Positions 23,279 to 31,152 of a stretch of DNA of 40,284 nucleotides are shown here, one piece after another. How positions within the stretch are numbered: position 1 is the first letter of the stretch; each line of letters opens with the position of its first letter. Made by a program: the position numbers and the translations under genes. This DNA comes from VXMO01 sp034422835 (GTDB lineage Bacteria; Chloroflexota; Dehalococcoidia; UBA6926): NCBI GenBank assembly GCA_034422835.1, contig DAOUJJ010000012.1:1-40284 (forward strand), given 5' to 3'. Under the pieces are notes generated by a model. That model did not search any database, was not told the origin of the DNA, and saw only the letters and a list, made by a program, of their open reading frames with translations.

Positions 23279-24322
23279 ATGCTAAGCGGCCTCACCGCAG
23301 TCGTTCTTGCGGGCGGCGAGGGAACGCGCCTGCGCCCCCTCACCAATGACCTGCCCAAGCCCGTTCTCCCCGTCGCCAACCGTCCCTTCTTTGAGTACAT
23401 GCTTGATCACCTCAGGGCGGCGGGCGTCACGCGTGTCATCATGGCGCTCGGATACCGCGCCGAACCGCTGATTGAAAGCTTCGGCGACGGCAGCGCCTAC
23501 GGCCTGATGATCGACTACGTTGTTGAGGACAGACCGCTGGGCACCTCCGGCGCAGTCCGCGCTCTCCTGCCGGAACTCAAGGAGACCTTTCTCGTTCTCA
23601 ACGGCGACTGTGTGACGGAGATTGACATCGCCGCCATGGTGGAGCAGCACGTGGAGCGTCGGGAGTACGCCACGCTCGCCGTCCACACCGTCGATGACCC
23701 CTCGCGCTACGGCGTCGTCGTCATCGACGGCATCGGATACGTCAACCGCTTCATCGAAAAGCCGCCCGGCCCCCGTTTCCCCGCCCATACCGTCAACAGC
23801 GGCGTCTATGCGCTGGAGCCGGAGATGTTCAACTTCATCGGTGACGGCTTCTCCATGTTTGAAAAAGACCTGTTCCCCGTCGCTCTCATGGCCGGTGTAG
23901 AGATCGGCACGTTCCCCTGGGACGGCTATTTCATGGACATGGGCACGCCGGAGAGTTTTCTGCAGCTCAACCGTGATGTCGTCACGGGAGCCGCTCCAAC
24001 GCGTCGCCCGCTCGCCGAACCCGCAACCGCCCCTGCGATCCATGAGTCCGCCCACGTCGATGGCCTTGTCAACTGGGGCAACGGCGTATCTGTCGGCGCC
24101 AATTCCCGCGTCATCGGCCCCGCTGTGCTTGGCGATGGCGTCGTTATCGGCGACTCAGCGCTTGTGGAAGACAGCGTCGTCCTTGCCGGGGCGCGCATCG
24201 GCGCAGGCGCGACCGTTCGAGGCGCGATCATTGCCCAAGACGCCGTTGTGCCGGACGGCACGGAAGTTGGCTCGGGAGCCGTATACGACGGCGCCAACGA
24301 AACCACTACTGCAGGCGCTTAA
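23279..24322 (+). CDS. Sugar nucleotidyltransferase with left-handed beta-helix
   Basis: A 347-residue NDP-sugar pyrophosphorylase of the GDP-mannose/dTDP-glucose type. VLAGGEGTRLRPLTNDLPKP near residue 10 is the nucleotide-binding signature with the catalytic Arg and Lys. VLNGDCVTEID near residue 105 gives the metal Asp, and EKPPGPRFPAHTVNSGVYAL near residue 160 the sugar site. From about residue 255 hexapeptide repeats (GNGVSVGANSRVIGPAVLGD) make a beta-helix. It makes an activated sugar from NTP and a sugar 1-phosphate, for glycan or polysaccharide synthesis. It starts 21 bases after metK. Sugar specificity is not determinable. Confidence 0.9.
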   Translation: MLSGLTAVVLAGGEGTRLRPLTNDLPKPVLPVANRPFFEYMLDHLRAAGVTRVIMALGYRAEPLIESFGDGSAYGLMIDYVVEDRPLGTSGAVRALLPELKETFLVLNGDCVTEIDIAAMVEQHVERREYATLAVHTVDDPSRYGVVVIDGIGYVNRFIEKPPGPRFPAHTVNSGVYALEPEMFNFIGDGFSMFEKDLFPVALMAGVEIGTFPWDGYFMDMGTPESFLQLNRDVVTGAAPTRRPLAEPATAPAIHESAHVDGLVNWGNGVSVGANSRVIGPAVLGDGVVIGDSALVEDSVVLAGARIGAGATVRGAIIAQDAVVPDGTEVGSGAVYDGANETTTAGA

Positions 24323-24330
24323 CGTGCGCC

Positions 24331-25587
24331 ATGGCAGATCCGACTGACGGGCCTCCACGGTCTTCTGCACACCCCCTGCTTGCGGGGCCGCTCGGAACAC
24401 TCCAATTCCGCGATTTCCGCATCCTGTGGGCCGCCACGATGGCGATGTCCATGGGCTTCTGGATGCAGCAGCTCACCCTCGGCTGGCTGGTGCTTGACAT
24501 CTCGGACTCCGCGTTCTGGGTAGGAGCGGCTGAGGCGGCCAGGCTAGCGCCATTCCTCCTCTTCGGCCTCGTTGCCGGTACTCTTGCGGACCGGCTCGAA
24601 CGGCGCATCCTCCTCCGCGTCATCGTCACCTGCAACATCGTGCTCAGCGTCATCCTTGGCGCGCTGGAACTGAACGGGATGCTCAGCATCCCCATCGCCA
24701 TCGTCGGCGCATTCCTCTACGGAACCGTCAACGCCTTTCTCATGCCGACGCTGCAGGCGTATGTCCATGACATCGTGGGCAGTCGTTACGTCGTTAACGG
24801 CCTGGCCCTCAACCAGACCGCCCAGCGCCTCATGGGAGTATTTGGCGGACTCCTGGGCGGGGTGCTTCTCGCCGTTCTTGGTATCGGCGGCACGTTCCTT
24901 GTGATGGCGGCGGGTTACGCGACAGCGCTATCCATCCTGATCTTTACCCGCACGGACTCCCGTCCGGGATTCGGCACACCGGAACAACCCTCAGTCCGGC
25001 AGTCCTTTACCGAGGCCCTTGGCCTCGTCGGACGAAACCGATCCGTCCGCGCCTTGCTGATATTGTCCGTCGCGACGGAGATATTCGCCTTCTCCCACAT
25101 CGTCATGATCCCCATCTTCGCCCGCGACATCCTGGAAATTGGGCCACAGGGATTAGGCATCATGGTCGCCGCCCGCGCCGTCGGCTCGGTCGTGGGGATG
25201 GTTGCGATGGCGGCAATCGGAGACCGTCTCGCCAAGGGCAAGACGCTGCTTGTTGCGAGCGCCCTGTTCGGCCTCAGCCTGGCCGCATTCGCCGGCCAGC
25301 CGTGGCTGGTCACCGCGCTGTTCTTCCTCGGTGTGGCGGGAACGATGGCCGCGATATTCGACCTGTTGCAGCAGGCCGCCCTCCAACTCGCCGTCGGCAG
25401 CGATCAACGGGGCAGGGCAATGGGTATCTGGGTCATGGGCGTGGGCGCAGGCCCCGTCGGCCACCTGGAGGTCGGCGCGCTCGCCGATTTCACGAGCCCG
25501 CAATTCGCCATCGTCTTCAACGGCTTCATGCTGGTGATCTTCGTCATCCTCCTCACGATGACAACCCCCCGCCTCCGCCAAATCTAA
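24331..25587 (+). CDS. MFS exporter, MFS_3/EntS-like
   Basis: A 418-residue major facilitator with 12 expected membrane segments. LQFRDFRILWAATMAMSMGF near residue 24, GWLVLDISDSAFWVGA near residue 51, and GLVAGTLADRLERRILL near residue 77 (loop 2-3 motif) are characteristic of the MFS_3 group, which includes siderophore and drug exporters. The second half repeats the pattern as GMVAMAAIGDRLAKGKTLL. It starts 8 bases after the nucleotidyltransferase and closes this operon. Its cargo is unknown. Confidence 0.9.
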   Translation: MADPTDGPPRSSAHPLLAGPLGTLQFRDFRILWAATMAMSMGFWMQQLTLGWLVLDISDSAFWVGAAEAARLAPFLLFGLVAGTLADRLERRILLRVIVTCNIVLSVILGALELNGMLSIPIAIVGAFLYGTVNAFLMPTLQAYVHDIVGSRYVVNGLALNQTAQRLMGVFGGLLGGVLLAVLGIGGTFLVMAAGYATALSILIFTRTDSRPGFGTPEQPSVRQSFTEALGLVGRNRSVRALLILSVATEIFAFSHIVMIPIFARDILEIGPQGLGIMVAARAVGSVVGMVAMAAIGDRLAKGKTLLVASALFGLSLAAFAGQPWLVTALFFLGVAGTMAAIFDLLQQAALQLAVGSDQRGRAMGIWVMGVGAGPVGHLEVGALADFTSPQFAIVFNGFMLVIFVILLTMTTPRLRQI

Positions 25588-25600
25588 CCGCCCTCCCCTC

Positions 25601-25620
25601 ATTCCAGCGAAAGCGGGAAT
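25601..25620. repeat. Short hairpin repeat, CATTCC..GCGAAAGC type
   Basis: ATTCCAGC, a GAAA tetraloop and GCGGGAAT, a 7-bp stem with one mismatch. A related hairpin follows at 25667. Both begin CCCTCATTCC and belong to a palindromic repeat family found in many bacterial genomes. Confidence 0.6.
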
Positions 25621-25666
25621 CTGAATCCCATTGCACCAACCAGACCACCTAACACACATCCCCTCA

Positions 25667-25684
25667 TTCCGGCGAACGCCGGAA
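25667..25684. repeat. Short hairpin repeat, second copy
   Basis: TTCCGGCG, AA and CGCCGGAA give a perfect 8-bp stem. It sits in the convergent gap between the MFS gene and vapC and could end transcription from either side. Confidence 0.6.
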
Positions 25685-25696
25685 CCCATCGGGACT

Positions 25697-25723
25697 GTCA
25701 TTCCGAGCGCAGTCGAGGAATCT
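25697..25723. repeat. Left-arm copy of the composite repeat
   Basis: GTCATTCCGAGCGCAGTCGA plus GGAATC matches the left arm of the element at 238. No right arm is found. The vapC stop codon (25722-25724) overlaps its last bases. Confidence 0.7.
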
Positions 25724-26156
25724 ACCGCCGCAGCGGGTGCTGCCAACGCAACCGCGGAAACCGCCCAAAATCGGCGTCTGTTGAAACGATCGTGCAGCCA
25801 TGCTCAATTGCAACAGCAGCGTGCTGCGCGTCGGCGACCAGTTTGCCGTTTGCCCCGGATTCGCGACAGAGGCTCTCAAAGATACTCAGGTGATCCGGGC
25901 CTGGTCCAATCAGACGCGCGGTCGGCCGCTCCAAAAGCGATGCCACGAATGCAAAGGAGTGATCAAGGGTCGACGGGGGATCGAAGATGCGAGGATTCGT
26001 GACCACCCGAATGAAGCCCGCCAGGACAAGCGCGGAGAGCGCGAACGGCTCCGGCCCTGTCGCCAGCCTGGTTAGCCAGTTTGCATACTCCACATGATCG
26101 ACGGTGGAGTCCTCAATGTGGGCATAGATCAGGACATTGACATCCGGCAGCAGCAT
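25722..26156 (-). CDS. vapC: VapC-family PIN-domain toxin
   Basis: 144 residues from the ATG at 26156 (LLPDVNVLIYAHIEDS); the frame continues upstream into vapB, but family members begin here. The acidic metal site is visible as Asp5, the Asp in LVADAQHAAVAIEHG near residue 113, and STDADF near residue 127. FIRVVTNPRIF near residue 54 and FPRLRWQHPL at the end mark a well-known PIN subfamily. It should be an Mg-dependent ribonuclease. The gene starts 5 bases after the vapB stop. The second VapC at 36776 is of the same subfamily and the same length. Confidence 0.9.
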   Translation of the reverse strand: MLLPDVNVLIYAHIEDSTVDHVEYANWLTRLATGPEPFALSALVLAGFIRVVTNPRIFDPPSTLDHSFAFVASLLERPTARLIGPGPDHLSIFESLCRESGANGKLVADAQHAAVAIEHGCTIVSTDADFGRFPRLRWQHPLRR

Positions 26157-26161
26157 CCGGA

Positions 26162-26419
26162 CTACCGACCCTTTTCCGTCCACCAATCCTCATCAGCTTT
26201 GGTTTCCAGCGCCCGTGGCCGATCCAGGTCCACGCCGGGGCGAGGCCGTACACCCCCCACCGTGACCAGTCGGAATGCCGGCGGAGCGGGAGTCTCCCGG
26301 TGTTTCAGGGCATCATCCAACGTCTGGGCGATAAAGGAACTGACGCTTACACCGCGCTCCTCGGCGGCGCGGCGCACCTGTCGGGCGAGTTGATCGTTCA
26401 AAGAGATTGTCGTTCGCAT
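26162..26419 (-). CDS. vapB: VapB-type ribbon-helix-helix antitoxin
   Basis: 85 residues from the ATG at 26419. MRTTISLNDQLARQVRRAAE and RGVSVSSFIAQTLDDAL form a ribbon-helix-helix DNA-binding domain. The Pro/Asp-rich C-terminal half (PRPGVDLDRPRA) is typical of the toxin-binding tail. It neutralises VapC and should repress its own promoter, which overlaps the start at 26427-26455. Confidence 0.87.
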   Translation of the reverse strand: MRTTISLNDQLARQVRRAAEERGVSVSSFIAQTLDDALKHRETPAPPAFRLVTVGGVRPRPGVDLDRPRALETKADEDWWTEKGR

Positions 26420-26455
26420 GATGCACAGCATAACACTTGCGCATCACTGCATCAA
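26420..26455 (-). promoter_or_regulatory. vapBC promoter with inverted-repeat operator
   Basis: Minus strand: TTGATG (26455-26450), a 17-base spacer and TATGCT (26432-26427), with the ATG only 7 bases further on, so the transcript is probably leaderless. GATGCA (26420-26425) and TGCATC (26448-26453) are perfect inverted repeats bracketing the -10, and GCATC is repeated at 26441, a likely site for the VapB repressor. Confidence 0.6.
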
Positions 26456-26462
26456 AGCGTGC

Positions 26463-26945
26463 CTACCCGCTCGCGGCCTCCAGCTGCTCCCAGAGCTGGC
26501 GTGTGAGGGCCACGTGCCCAAGGTGCTCCCCCAGGTGCCGGACCATCACCGCCAGCATCCCCGCCCCCGTCGACTCATTGCCGATAAAGGTGCGGCTGCT
26601 GGCCAGCATCTCCTCCGTCGTCGTTGAAAGGGCCTGCTCAACCTTCGCCTGCGTATCGTCGATCAGCTTGAGAAGGTCCGCCGACCGTGTTCCGGCTGCG
26701 GCGAATTCAGCCGCGCGGTCACGTTGCGGCTCTTCGCCCCGCGCGACGGCGCACATCCCGCCCGCCATTCCCATCATGTGCGAAACGAGCATGTAGATCG
26801 AACTGCTCTCATCGCCGACCGGACGCCAATTCAGCGCCTCGCCATCCAGCCCGTCCAGCGCCTGCCGCAGATCGTTCAGCACCGTATTGAATTGAGCCCG
26901 CACGCCGGAGATAGTTGCTTCCGTCAGTGTCATTTCCGTAGTCAC
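26463..26945 (-). CDS. DinB-like four-helix-bundle protein
   Basis: A 160-residue DinB/YfiT-like protein: FNTVLNDLRQALDGLDGEAL and NWRPVGDESSSIYMLVSHMM at the front, the latter containing the first His of the metal triad, and VRHLGEHLGHVALTRQLWEQ at the end with the other two. Family members bind a divalent metal and some are thiol-dependent S-transferases. The reaction here is unknown. It stands alone between vapBC and prmC. Confidence 0.85.
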   Translation of the reverse strand: MTTEMTLTEATISGVRAQFNTVLNDLRQALDGLDGEALNWRPVGDESSSIYMLVSHMMGMAGGMCAVARGEEPQRDRAAEFAAAGTRSADLLKLIDDTQAKVEQALSTTTEEMLASSRTFIGNESTGAGMLAVMVRHLGEHLGHVALTRQLWEQLEAASG

Positions 26946-26998
26946 TTCCTGTTCGAGAGTGTGTTCCGCGCAATTGTCCCGCGCGGTGGGGAAATAAG

Positions 26999-27027
26999 TG
27001 TAGCCGATTGGTCAATGAGGGGCTACA
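26999..27027 (-). terminator. Possible terminator after prmC
   Basis: TGTAGCC and GGCTACA form a 7-bp stem with a 15-base loop. On the minus strand it is followed by CTTATTT. It is about 50 bases after prmC. The loop is large, so the evidence is modest. Confidence 0.35.
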
Positions 27028-27040
27028 AGTCTCCTCCGTT

Positions 27041-27060
27041 CGTCCTGAGCCTGTCGAAGG
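27041..27060. repeat. Dispersed repeat beside the prmC stop
   Basis: A variant copy, CGTCCTGAGCCTGTCGAAGG, followed by ATGAACGGGAGGG. It ends a few bases before the stop of prmC at 27074, again at a gene 3' end. Confidence 0.7.
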
Positions 27061-27073
27061 ATGAACGGGAGGG

Positions 27074-27955
27074 TCACCTGGACAACTGAACCCGCACCAC
27101 GCGTGGTATCCCGGCCAGGTCGAGCGCCATATCCACCTCCGTGCCTGGCGGGAAAACCTCTTTGGCAACATCCACCATCAGCGGCGCTTGCCCGTACCCG
27201 ACCTCCATCAGCAGCAGCCCCCCGAGTTTCAGATAGCCGGGAGCGCTGCGAACAAGCCTTTCGGCGATCGTCATGCCGCCGTCGCCGCCGTCCACTGCCA
27301 CGCGCGGCTCGTGGTCCCGTATCTCCGCCTGCAGTTCAACAAGGTTCTCCGCCGGAATATACGGCGGGTTGGCGATGATGATATCCACCGGCTCCGGCAG
27401 CGGCTCAAGCAGGTCGCCAACCCCGAACGTGATCCGATCCGACACGCCGTGCCGCTCCGCGTTGGCATGCGCCACCTCCACCGCCTCAGCAGAAATATCC
27501 GTCGCGATGAATCGCGTCCCCGTGAGCACCGTCGCCGTTGCCACGACGATGCAGCCGGAACCGGTGCCGATATCGGCGATCAGCAGCCCCGCGCCGTTTT
27601 CATGTGCCTCTCCCATACCCGCGACTGTCGCGATACCCTCTTCAACGAGGAGTTCGGTCTCCGGCCGCGGAATGAGCGCCCGCGCGTCCACGTAGAAAGG
27701 CAGTCCATAGAACTCGCGCTCGCCGGTGATATAGAAGAGCGGCTCACGGTTAAGCCGCCGTCCGAGCGCCTCACGAAAGCGCGCCTCTTGGTCTTCTGAG
27801 ACCGTCTGCTCCGGCTTGGCAAGCAGCGATTCCGGGGCCGCATTCAATGCGTGGGCCAGCAGCAGCCGTGCCTCAAGCGCCGCAGAATCGACGCCTGCCG
27901 CCTGCAATTGGGCGCGAGCCTCCGTGAGCAGAACACGGGCGGGAGTTGGACTCAA
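27074..27955 (-). CDS. prmC: Release-factor glutamine methyltransferase
   Basis: A 293-residue HemK/PrmC protein from a TTG at 27955. The N-terminal helical domain (LLTEARAQLQAAGVDSAALE) leads to the SAM-binding domain with IADIGTGSGCIVVATATVL near residue 124 and the IIANPPYIP catalytic loop near residue 191 that holds the target glutamine. It methylates the GGQ glutamine of release factors. The TTG overlaps the stop codon of prfA as TTGA, so enzyme and substrate are translationally coupled, the same prfA-prmC order as in many bacteria. Confidence 0.95.
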   Translation of the reverse strand: MSPTPARVLLTEARAQLQAAGVDSAALEARLLLAHALNAAPESLLAKPEQTVSEDQEARFREALGRRLNREPLFYITGEREFYGLPFYVDARALIPRPETELLVEEGIATVAGMGEAHENGAGLLIADIGTGSGCIVVATATVLTGTRFIATDISAEAVEVAHANAERHGVSDRITFGVGDLLEPLPEPVDIIIANPPYIPAENLVELQAEIRDHEPRVAVDGGDGGMTIAERLVRSAPGYLKLGGLLLMEVGYGQAPLMVDVAKEVFPPGTEVDMALDLAGIPRVVRVQLSR

Positions 27956-29064
27956 GAGACGGATTCTGCGAGCAGCCGTTCCTGCTCCGCCTCGCGAAGA
28001 GCGTCAAGAAGCGGGTCGAGTTCGCCGTCCGTCAACCTGTCCAGCGTGTGCAGCGTCAGCCCGATCCGATGGTCCGTTACACGATTCTGCGGGAAGTTGT
28101 ACGTGCGAATCCTCTCGGAACGATCGCCGGTACCGACTTGAGAGCGGCGTGTTGCGGCTAGCTCTTCTTCCTGCTTGCGTGTCTCGATTTCAAGCAGACG
28201 CGCACGCAATATTGCTATGGCCTTGGTGCGGTTCTGAAGCTGCGATCGCTCATCCTGGCACGTGACGACGATGCCCGTCGGCGCGTGCGTCAGCCGGATG
28301 GCCGTCGCCACCTTATTCACGTTTTGGCCGCCCGCGCCGCCCGCATGGAACACGTCCACCCGCACGTCGGTCATATCCAACTCGACGTCCACCTCTTCCG
28401 CGACCGGCAACACCGCCACCGTCGCTGCTGACGTGTGCAGACGCCCCTGCGATTCCGTTTCCGGCACACGCTGTACGCGATGCACCCCTGACTCATGTTT
28501 GAGGTGGGCGTATGCAGACGCGCCCTGCACCCCAAAGGTGACTTCCTTGAGACCGCCGCCGGCCGTCTCGTTCGTGTTCATCAGGTCCATCGACCACCCG
28601 CGCGACTGCGCATAGCGTGTGTACATGCGGAAGAGGTCTCCGGCGAACAGCGCCGCCTCATCGCCGCCCGTCCCCGCCCGAATCTCCATGATGATGTCGC
28701 GGTCATCCAGCGGATCTTTTGGCGTGAGGGCGAGGCGAAGTTCATGTTCAAGGTCCTGCGCCGTCGCCGCCAGTTCCTCAGCCTCGGCAGCGGCAAGTTC
28801 GGCCATGTCCTTATCGCCGGACGCCAGCACCTCGCGCGCCTGTTGCAGATCGTCGAGGACCTTCCTGTACCGATGAAACGCCTGCACCGTGGGCTCGATC
28901 GAGGCCCGTTGGCGCGACAAGCCCTCGAGTTTCTTGTAGTCGGCCGCCACGTCCGGCTGGGCCATCTCGGCCTCGAGTTCCTCGAACCTGCTTTCGAGGG
29001 TCTCAAGCGGGCCGATGATAGCCGGATTCCCCAGCGGTGAATTGCCGTTTGATTGAGTAGTCAT
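27952..29064 (-). CDS. prfA: Peptide chain release factor 1
   Basis: 370 residues from the ATG at 29064 (TTQSNGNSPL); the frame extends 46 codons further upstream without family similarity. The N-terminal coiled region is residues 20-110. EIRAGTGGDEAALFAGDLFR sits near residue 121, and the catalytic HAGGAGGQNVNKVATAIRL with the GGQ motif near residue 237. RIRTYNFPQNRVTDHRIGLT near residue 295 is the closing signature. The codon-recognition loop cannot be read exactly without alignment, but the EGQ-type variation of RF2 is absent. It ends translation at UAA and UAG. TATACT on the minus strand at 29113-29108 is a candidate -10. Confidence 0.95.
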   Translation of the reverse strand: MTTQSNGNSPLGNPAIIGPLETLESRFEELEAEMAQPDVAADYKKLEGLSRQRASIEPTVQAFHRYRKVLDDLQQAREVLASGDKDMAELAAAEAEELAATAQDLEHELRLALTPKDPLDDRDIIMEIRAGTGGDEAALFAGDLFRMYTRYAQSRGWSMDLMNTNETAGGGLKEVTFGVQGASAYAHLKHESGVHRVQRVPETESQGRLHTSAATVAVLPVAEEVDVELDMTDVRVDVFHAGGAGGQNVNKVATAIRLTHAPTGIVVTCQDERSQLQNRTKAIAILRARLLEIETRKQEEELAATRRSQVGTGDRSERIRTYNFPQNRVTDHRIGLTLHTLDRLTDGELDPLLDALREAEQERLLAESVS

Positions 29065-29149
29065 CGCAAATGCCTGCATGAACGGCGCTTCCCGCGCCGT
29101 CATAAACAGTATAGACGCGCTGCTTGGCGCGGAATGGACTAAGGCTCGG

Positions 29150-29983
29150 TTACTGCAGCGTACGCGCCAGCCCGACGATCTCCCGCACCCTGTCACGGTC
29201 AACGGGCGCCTCTGTCACGCCGTCCACCTTGAGCGCAGTTCCGAGGATCGCCCCGTCCGAGAGCGGCAGCAGCTCGCCGGCATTCCCCGCGTCTAGCCCG
29301 CTGCCGATCAGGATCGGCCTGTCCGGCACCGCCGTGCGAGCCCGTCGCAGATCATCCGCAGACGTGGCCGCTCCGGTCTCATCGCCCGTCACGATCAACG
29401 CGTCTGCCAGCCCGCGGTACGCCGTCGATCTCGCTTCCAACTCCATGACCACGCCCGCGCCGACGGGGTAGGCGTGCTTGCTCATCACATCCGCAAAGAT
29501 CGGCGTGCCGATGCCAAGCAGCCGGCGTTCACGCAGCGCCTCGTACGCCGTTCCCTCGATGATTCCCTGGTCAGTCACCAGGGCGCCCGTCAGGACGTTG
29601 GTGCGAACGAATGCCGCGCCCGTCGACGCCGCAATCGAAAGCGCGGAGAGCACGTCGGCCCGTAGCACGTTGATGCCCACCCGGATGCGCGATTCCTGGT
29701 CAACCTCGCGCACCACGCCGTGAACGGCCAAGACGCCGATGGTCATAGCCGAAATCGTGGCGGGGTGGACGCGCCCCGGGGCGTACGGCGAATCACCGAA
29801 ATTCTCCACGATGATGCCGTCAATCCCCTCCTCGGCCAGGATGCGGGCGTCGTCCATCGCCCGCTTGATGACGTCATCGATATTGCCCGCCCACCGGGGT
29901 GAGCCGGGCAGGGGCGCAAGATGCACCATCCCGATGAGGGGGCGGGGGACGGGAAAGAGTTCCGCGAATTGGGTCATGTCCAT
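29150..29983 (-). CDS. BtpA/SgcQ-family TIM-barrel protein
   Basis: A 277-residue BtpA-family protein: LIGMVHLAPLPGSPRW near residue 16, GIDGIIVENFGDSPYAPGR near residue 53, and the phosphate-site-like PILIGSGLDAGNAGELLPLS and DGAILGTALKVDG near residues 225-250. BtpA is needed for stable photosystem I in cyanobacteria, and relatives elsewhere (SgcQ) are predicted aldolase-like TIM barrels of unknown reaction. No phototrophy genes are present. It is divergent from the small membrane protein gene at 30056. Confidence 0.9.
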   Translation of the reverse strand: MDMTQFAELFPVPRPLIGMVHLAPLPGSPRWAGNIDDVIKRAMDDARILAEEGIDGIIVENFGDSPYAPGRVHPATISAMTIGVLAVHGVVREVDQESRIRVGINVLRADVLSALSIAASTGAAFVRTNVLTGALVTDQGIIEGTAYEALRERRLLGIGTPIFADVMSKHAYPVGAGVVMELEARSTAYRGLADALIVTGDETGAATSADDLRRARTAVPDRPILIGSGLDAGNAGELLPLSDGAILGTALKVDGVTEAPVDRDRVREIVGLARTLQ

Positions 29984-30055
29984 GTCGTTTTCAGTCTAGG
30001 GTTCGGTGGCGGCGTGAGACAAGGCCGATATGATGCCAGCTACAATCAAAGGAAC

Positions 30056-30415
30056 ATGTCACGCGCAGCCTTTATCGGGGTCGGCGTCGCGCTCCTCTGC
30101 TTCCTCCCGCCGATCATCCACTTCATCACCGGGCCGCTCAGCCCTGCCATCGGGGGATTCGTGGGTGGGATGCAGTTGCCGGGGCGCAGGCCGTCCATCG
30201 CAAGCATCGTGGGTATGGCGGGGATGATGACGGCTGTGCTTACAGTTACGATCACGGCCTTCACCGCCATCGGCCTCACGGTCGCGGCCAACGTCGGCGA
30301 CGAAGAGAGAGACTTCGGCATCGGAGTGCTCCTGCTTGTTGCCCTGTTTGCGGCGATCTACATATTCGGCATGTCGCTTCTCGGCGGCCTGATGGGTTCC
30401 TCGTTCCGAAAGTGA
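30056..30415 (+). CDS. Small membrane protein of unknown function
   Basis: 119 residues from the ATG at 30056; the longer frame to 29921 runs antisense to BtpA and is rejected. Three to four hydrophobic segments: FIGVGVALLCFLPPIIHFIT, a Gly-rich piece, MAGMMTAVLTVTITAFTAIG and FGIGVLLLVALFAAIYIFGM. TACAAT at 30041-30046 is a candidate -10, nine bases before the ATG, implying a leader of only a few bases. The HAD gene starts 25 bases after the stop. No family recognised. Confidence 0.75.
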   Translation: MSRAAFIGVGVALLCFLPPIIHFITGPLSPAIGGFVGGMQLPGRRPSIASIVGMAGMMTAVLTVTITAFTAIGLTVAANVGDEERDFGIGVLLLVALFAAIYIFGMSLLGGLMGSSFRK

Positions 30416-30440
30416 AACCCAACCTGACCAACTTGCCGCA

Positions 30441-31142
30441 ATGACCACATCCAATCACGCCACCGCCAACTATGACGTTGTCATCTTCGATCTCGACGGC
30501 ACCCTGATTGATTCCCGCATCGGCATCCACTCCTCCATCGTCCATACGCTCAAGGAGATGGGAGTCCCCGCCGTTGACCAGGAACTGCTCTCCCAATTCA
30601 TCGGCCCGCCGCTGATCGACTCATTCCAGTCGGTCTGTGACATGAGCGAGGCGGACGCAGAGCGTGCCGTCGCGGTCTACAAGGACTATTTCGCCGTTGA
30701 GGGCATCAAGGGCTTTGCGGTCTACGAGGGCGTGCCCGAGATGCTATGGCTGCTGCGAGCCAGCGGCGTCCGCATGACCATCGCGACCACAAAGGACGAC
30801 ATCTTCGCACGTGAAATCGCCCTGAACGCCGATTTCATGCCTTTCCTTGAGGCCGTCATCGGCAGCGACCGTGAGGGCACGATGCTCCGCAAGCCGGAAC
30901 TCATCGCCGCCGCCCTCGACGCCCTGACCGTCTCGTTGCCTGTGTCTGCCTATTTGGATGGCGCGCCCCGCATCGTCATGGTCGGCGACCACGCCCTGGA
31001 CATCCTCGGCGCAAAGGCCAACAACATAGCCTCAATCGCTGTCACCTACGGCTTCGGCGACGATGAAGAACTGCAACAGGCACAGCCGGACCACGTAGCG
31101 GATTCGGTAACCGAGTTGAGGAACCTACTGCTAGGGGTGTGA
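30441..31142 (+). CDS. HAD-family phosphatase, phosphoglycolate-phosphatase-like
   Basis: A 233-residue HAD subfamily I hydrolase. VVIFDLDGTLIDSRIGI near residue 12 gives the nucleophile and acid Asp pair, the helical cap follows (VDQELLSQFIGPPLID), TIATTKDDIF near residue 113 carries the motif II Thr, RKPE near residue 152 the motif III Lys, and IVMVGDHALDILGAKANN near residue 180 the motif IV acids. It dephosphorylates small phosphate esters; the preferred one is unknown. It converges on the CoA-transferase cluster with a 10-base gap. Confidence 0.9.
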   Translation: MTTSNHATANYDVVIFDLDGTLIDSRIGIHSSIVHTLKEMGVPAVDQELLSQFIGPPLIDSFQSVCDMSEADAERAVAVYKDYFAVEGIKGFAVYEGVPEMLWLLRASGVRMTIATTKDDIFAREIALNADFMPFLEAVIGSDREGTMLRKPELIAAALDALTVSLPVSAYLDGAPRIVMVGDHALDILGAKANNIASIAVTYGFGDDEELQQAQPDHVADSVTELRNLLLGV

Positions 31143-31152
31143 GGGGCACCCG

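Noticed and set aside
29921..30055. N-terminal extension of the small membrane protein
   Set aside because: It runs antisense to the BtpA start and across the candidate promoter. The hydrophobic protein begins at 30056.
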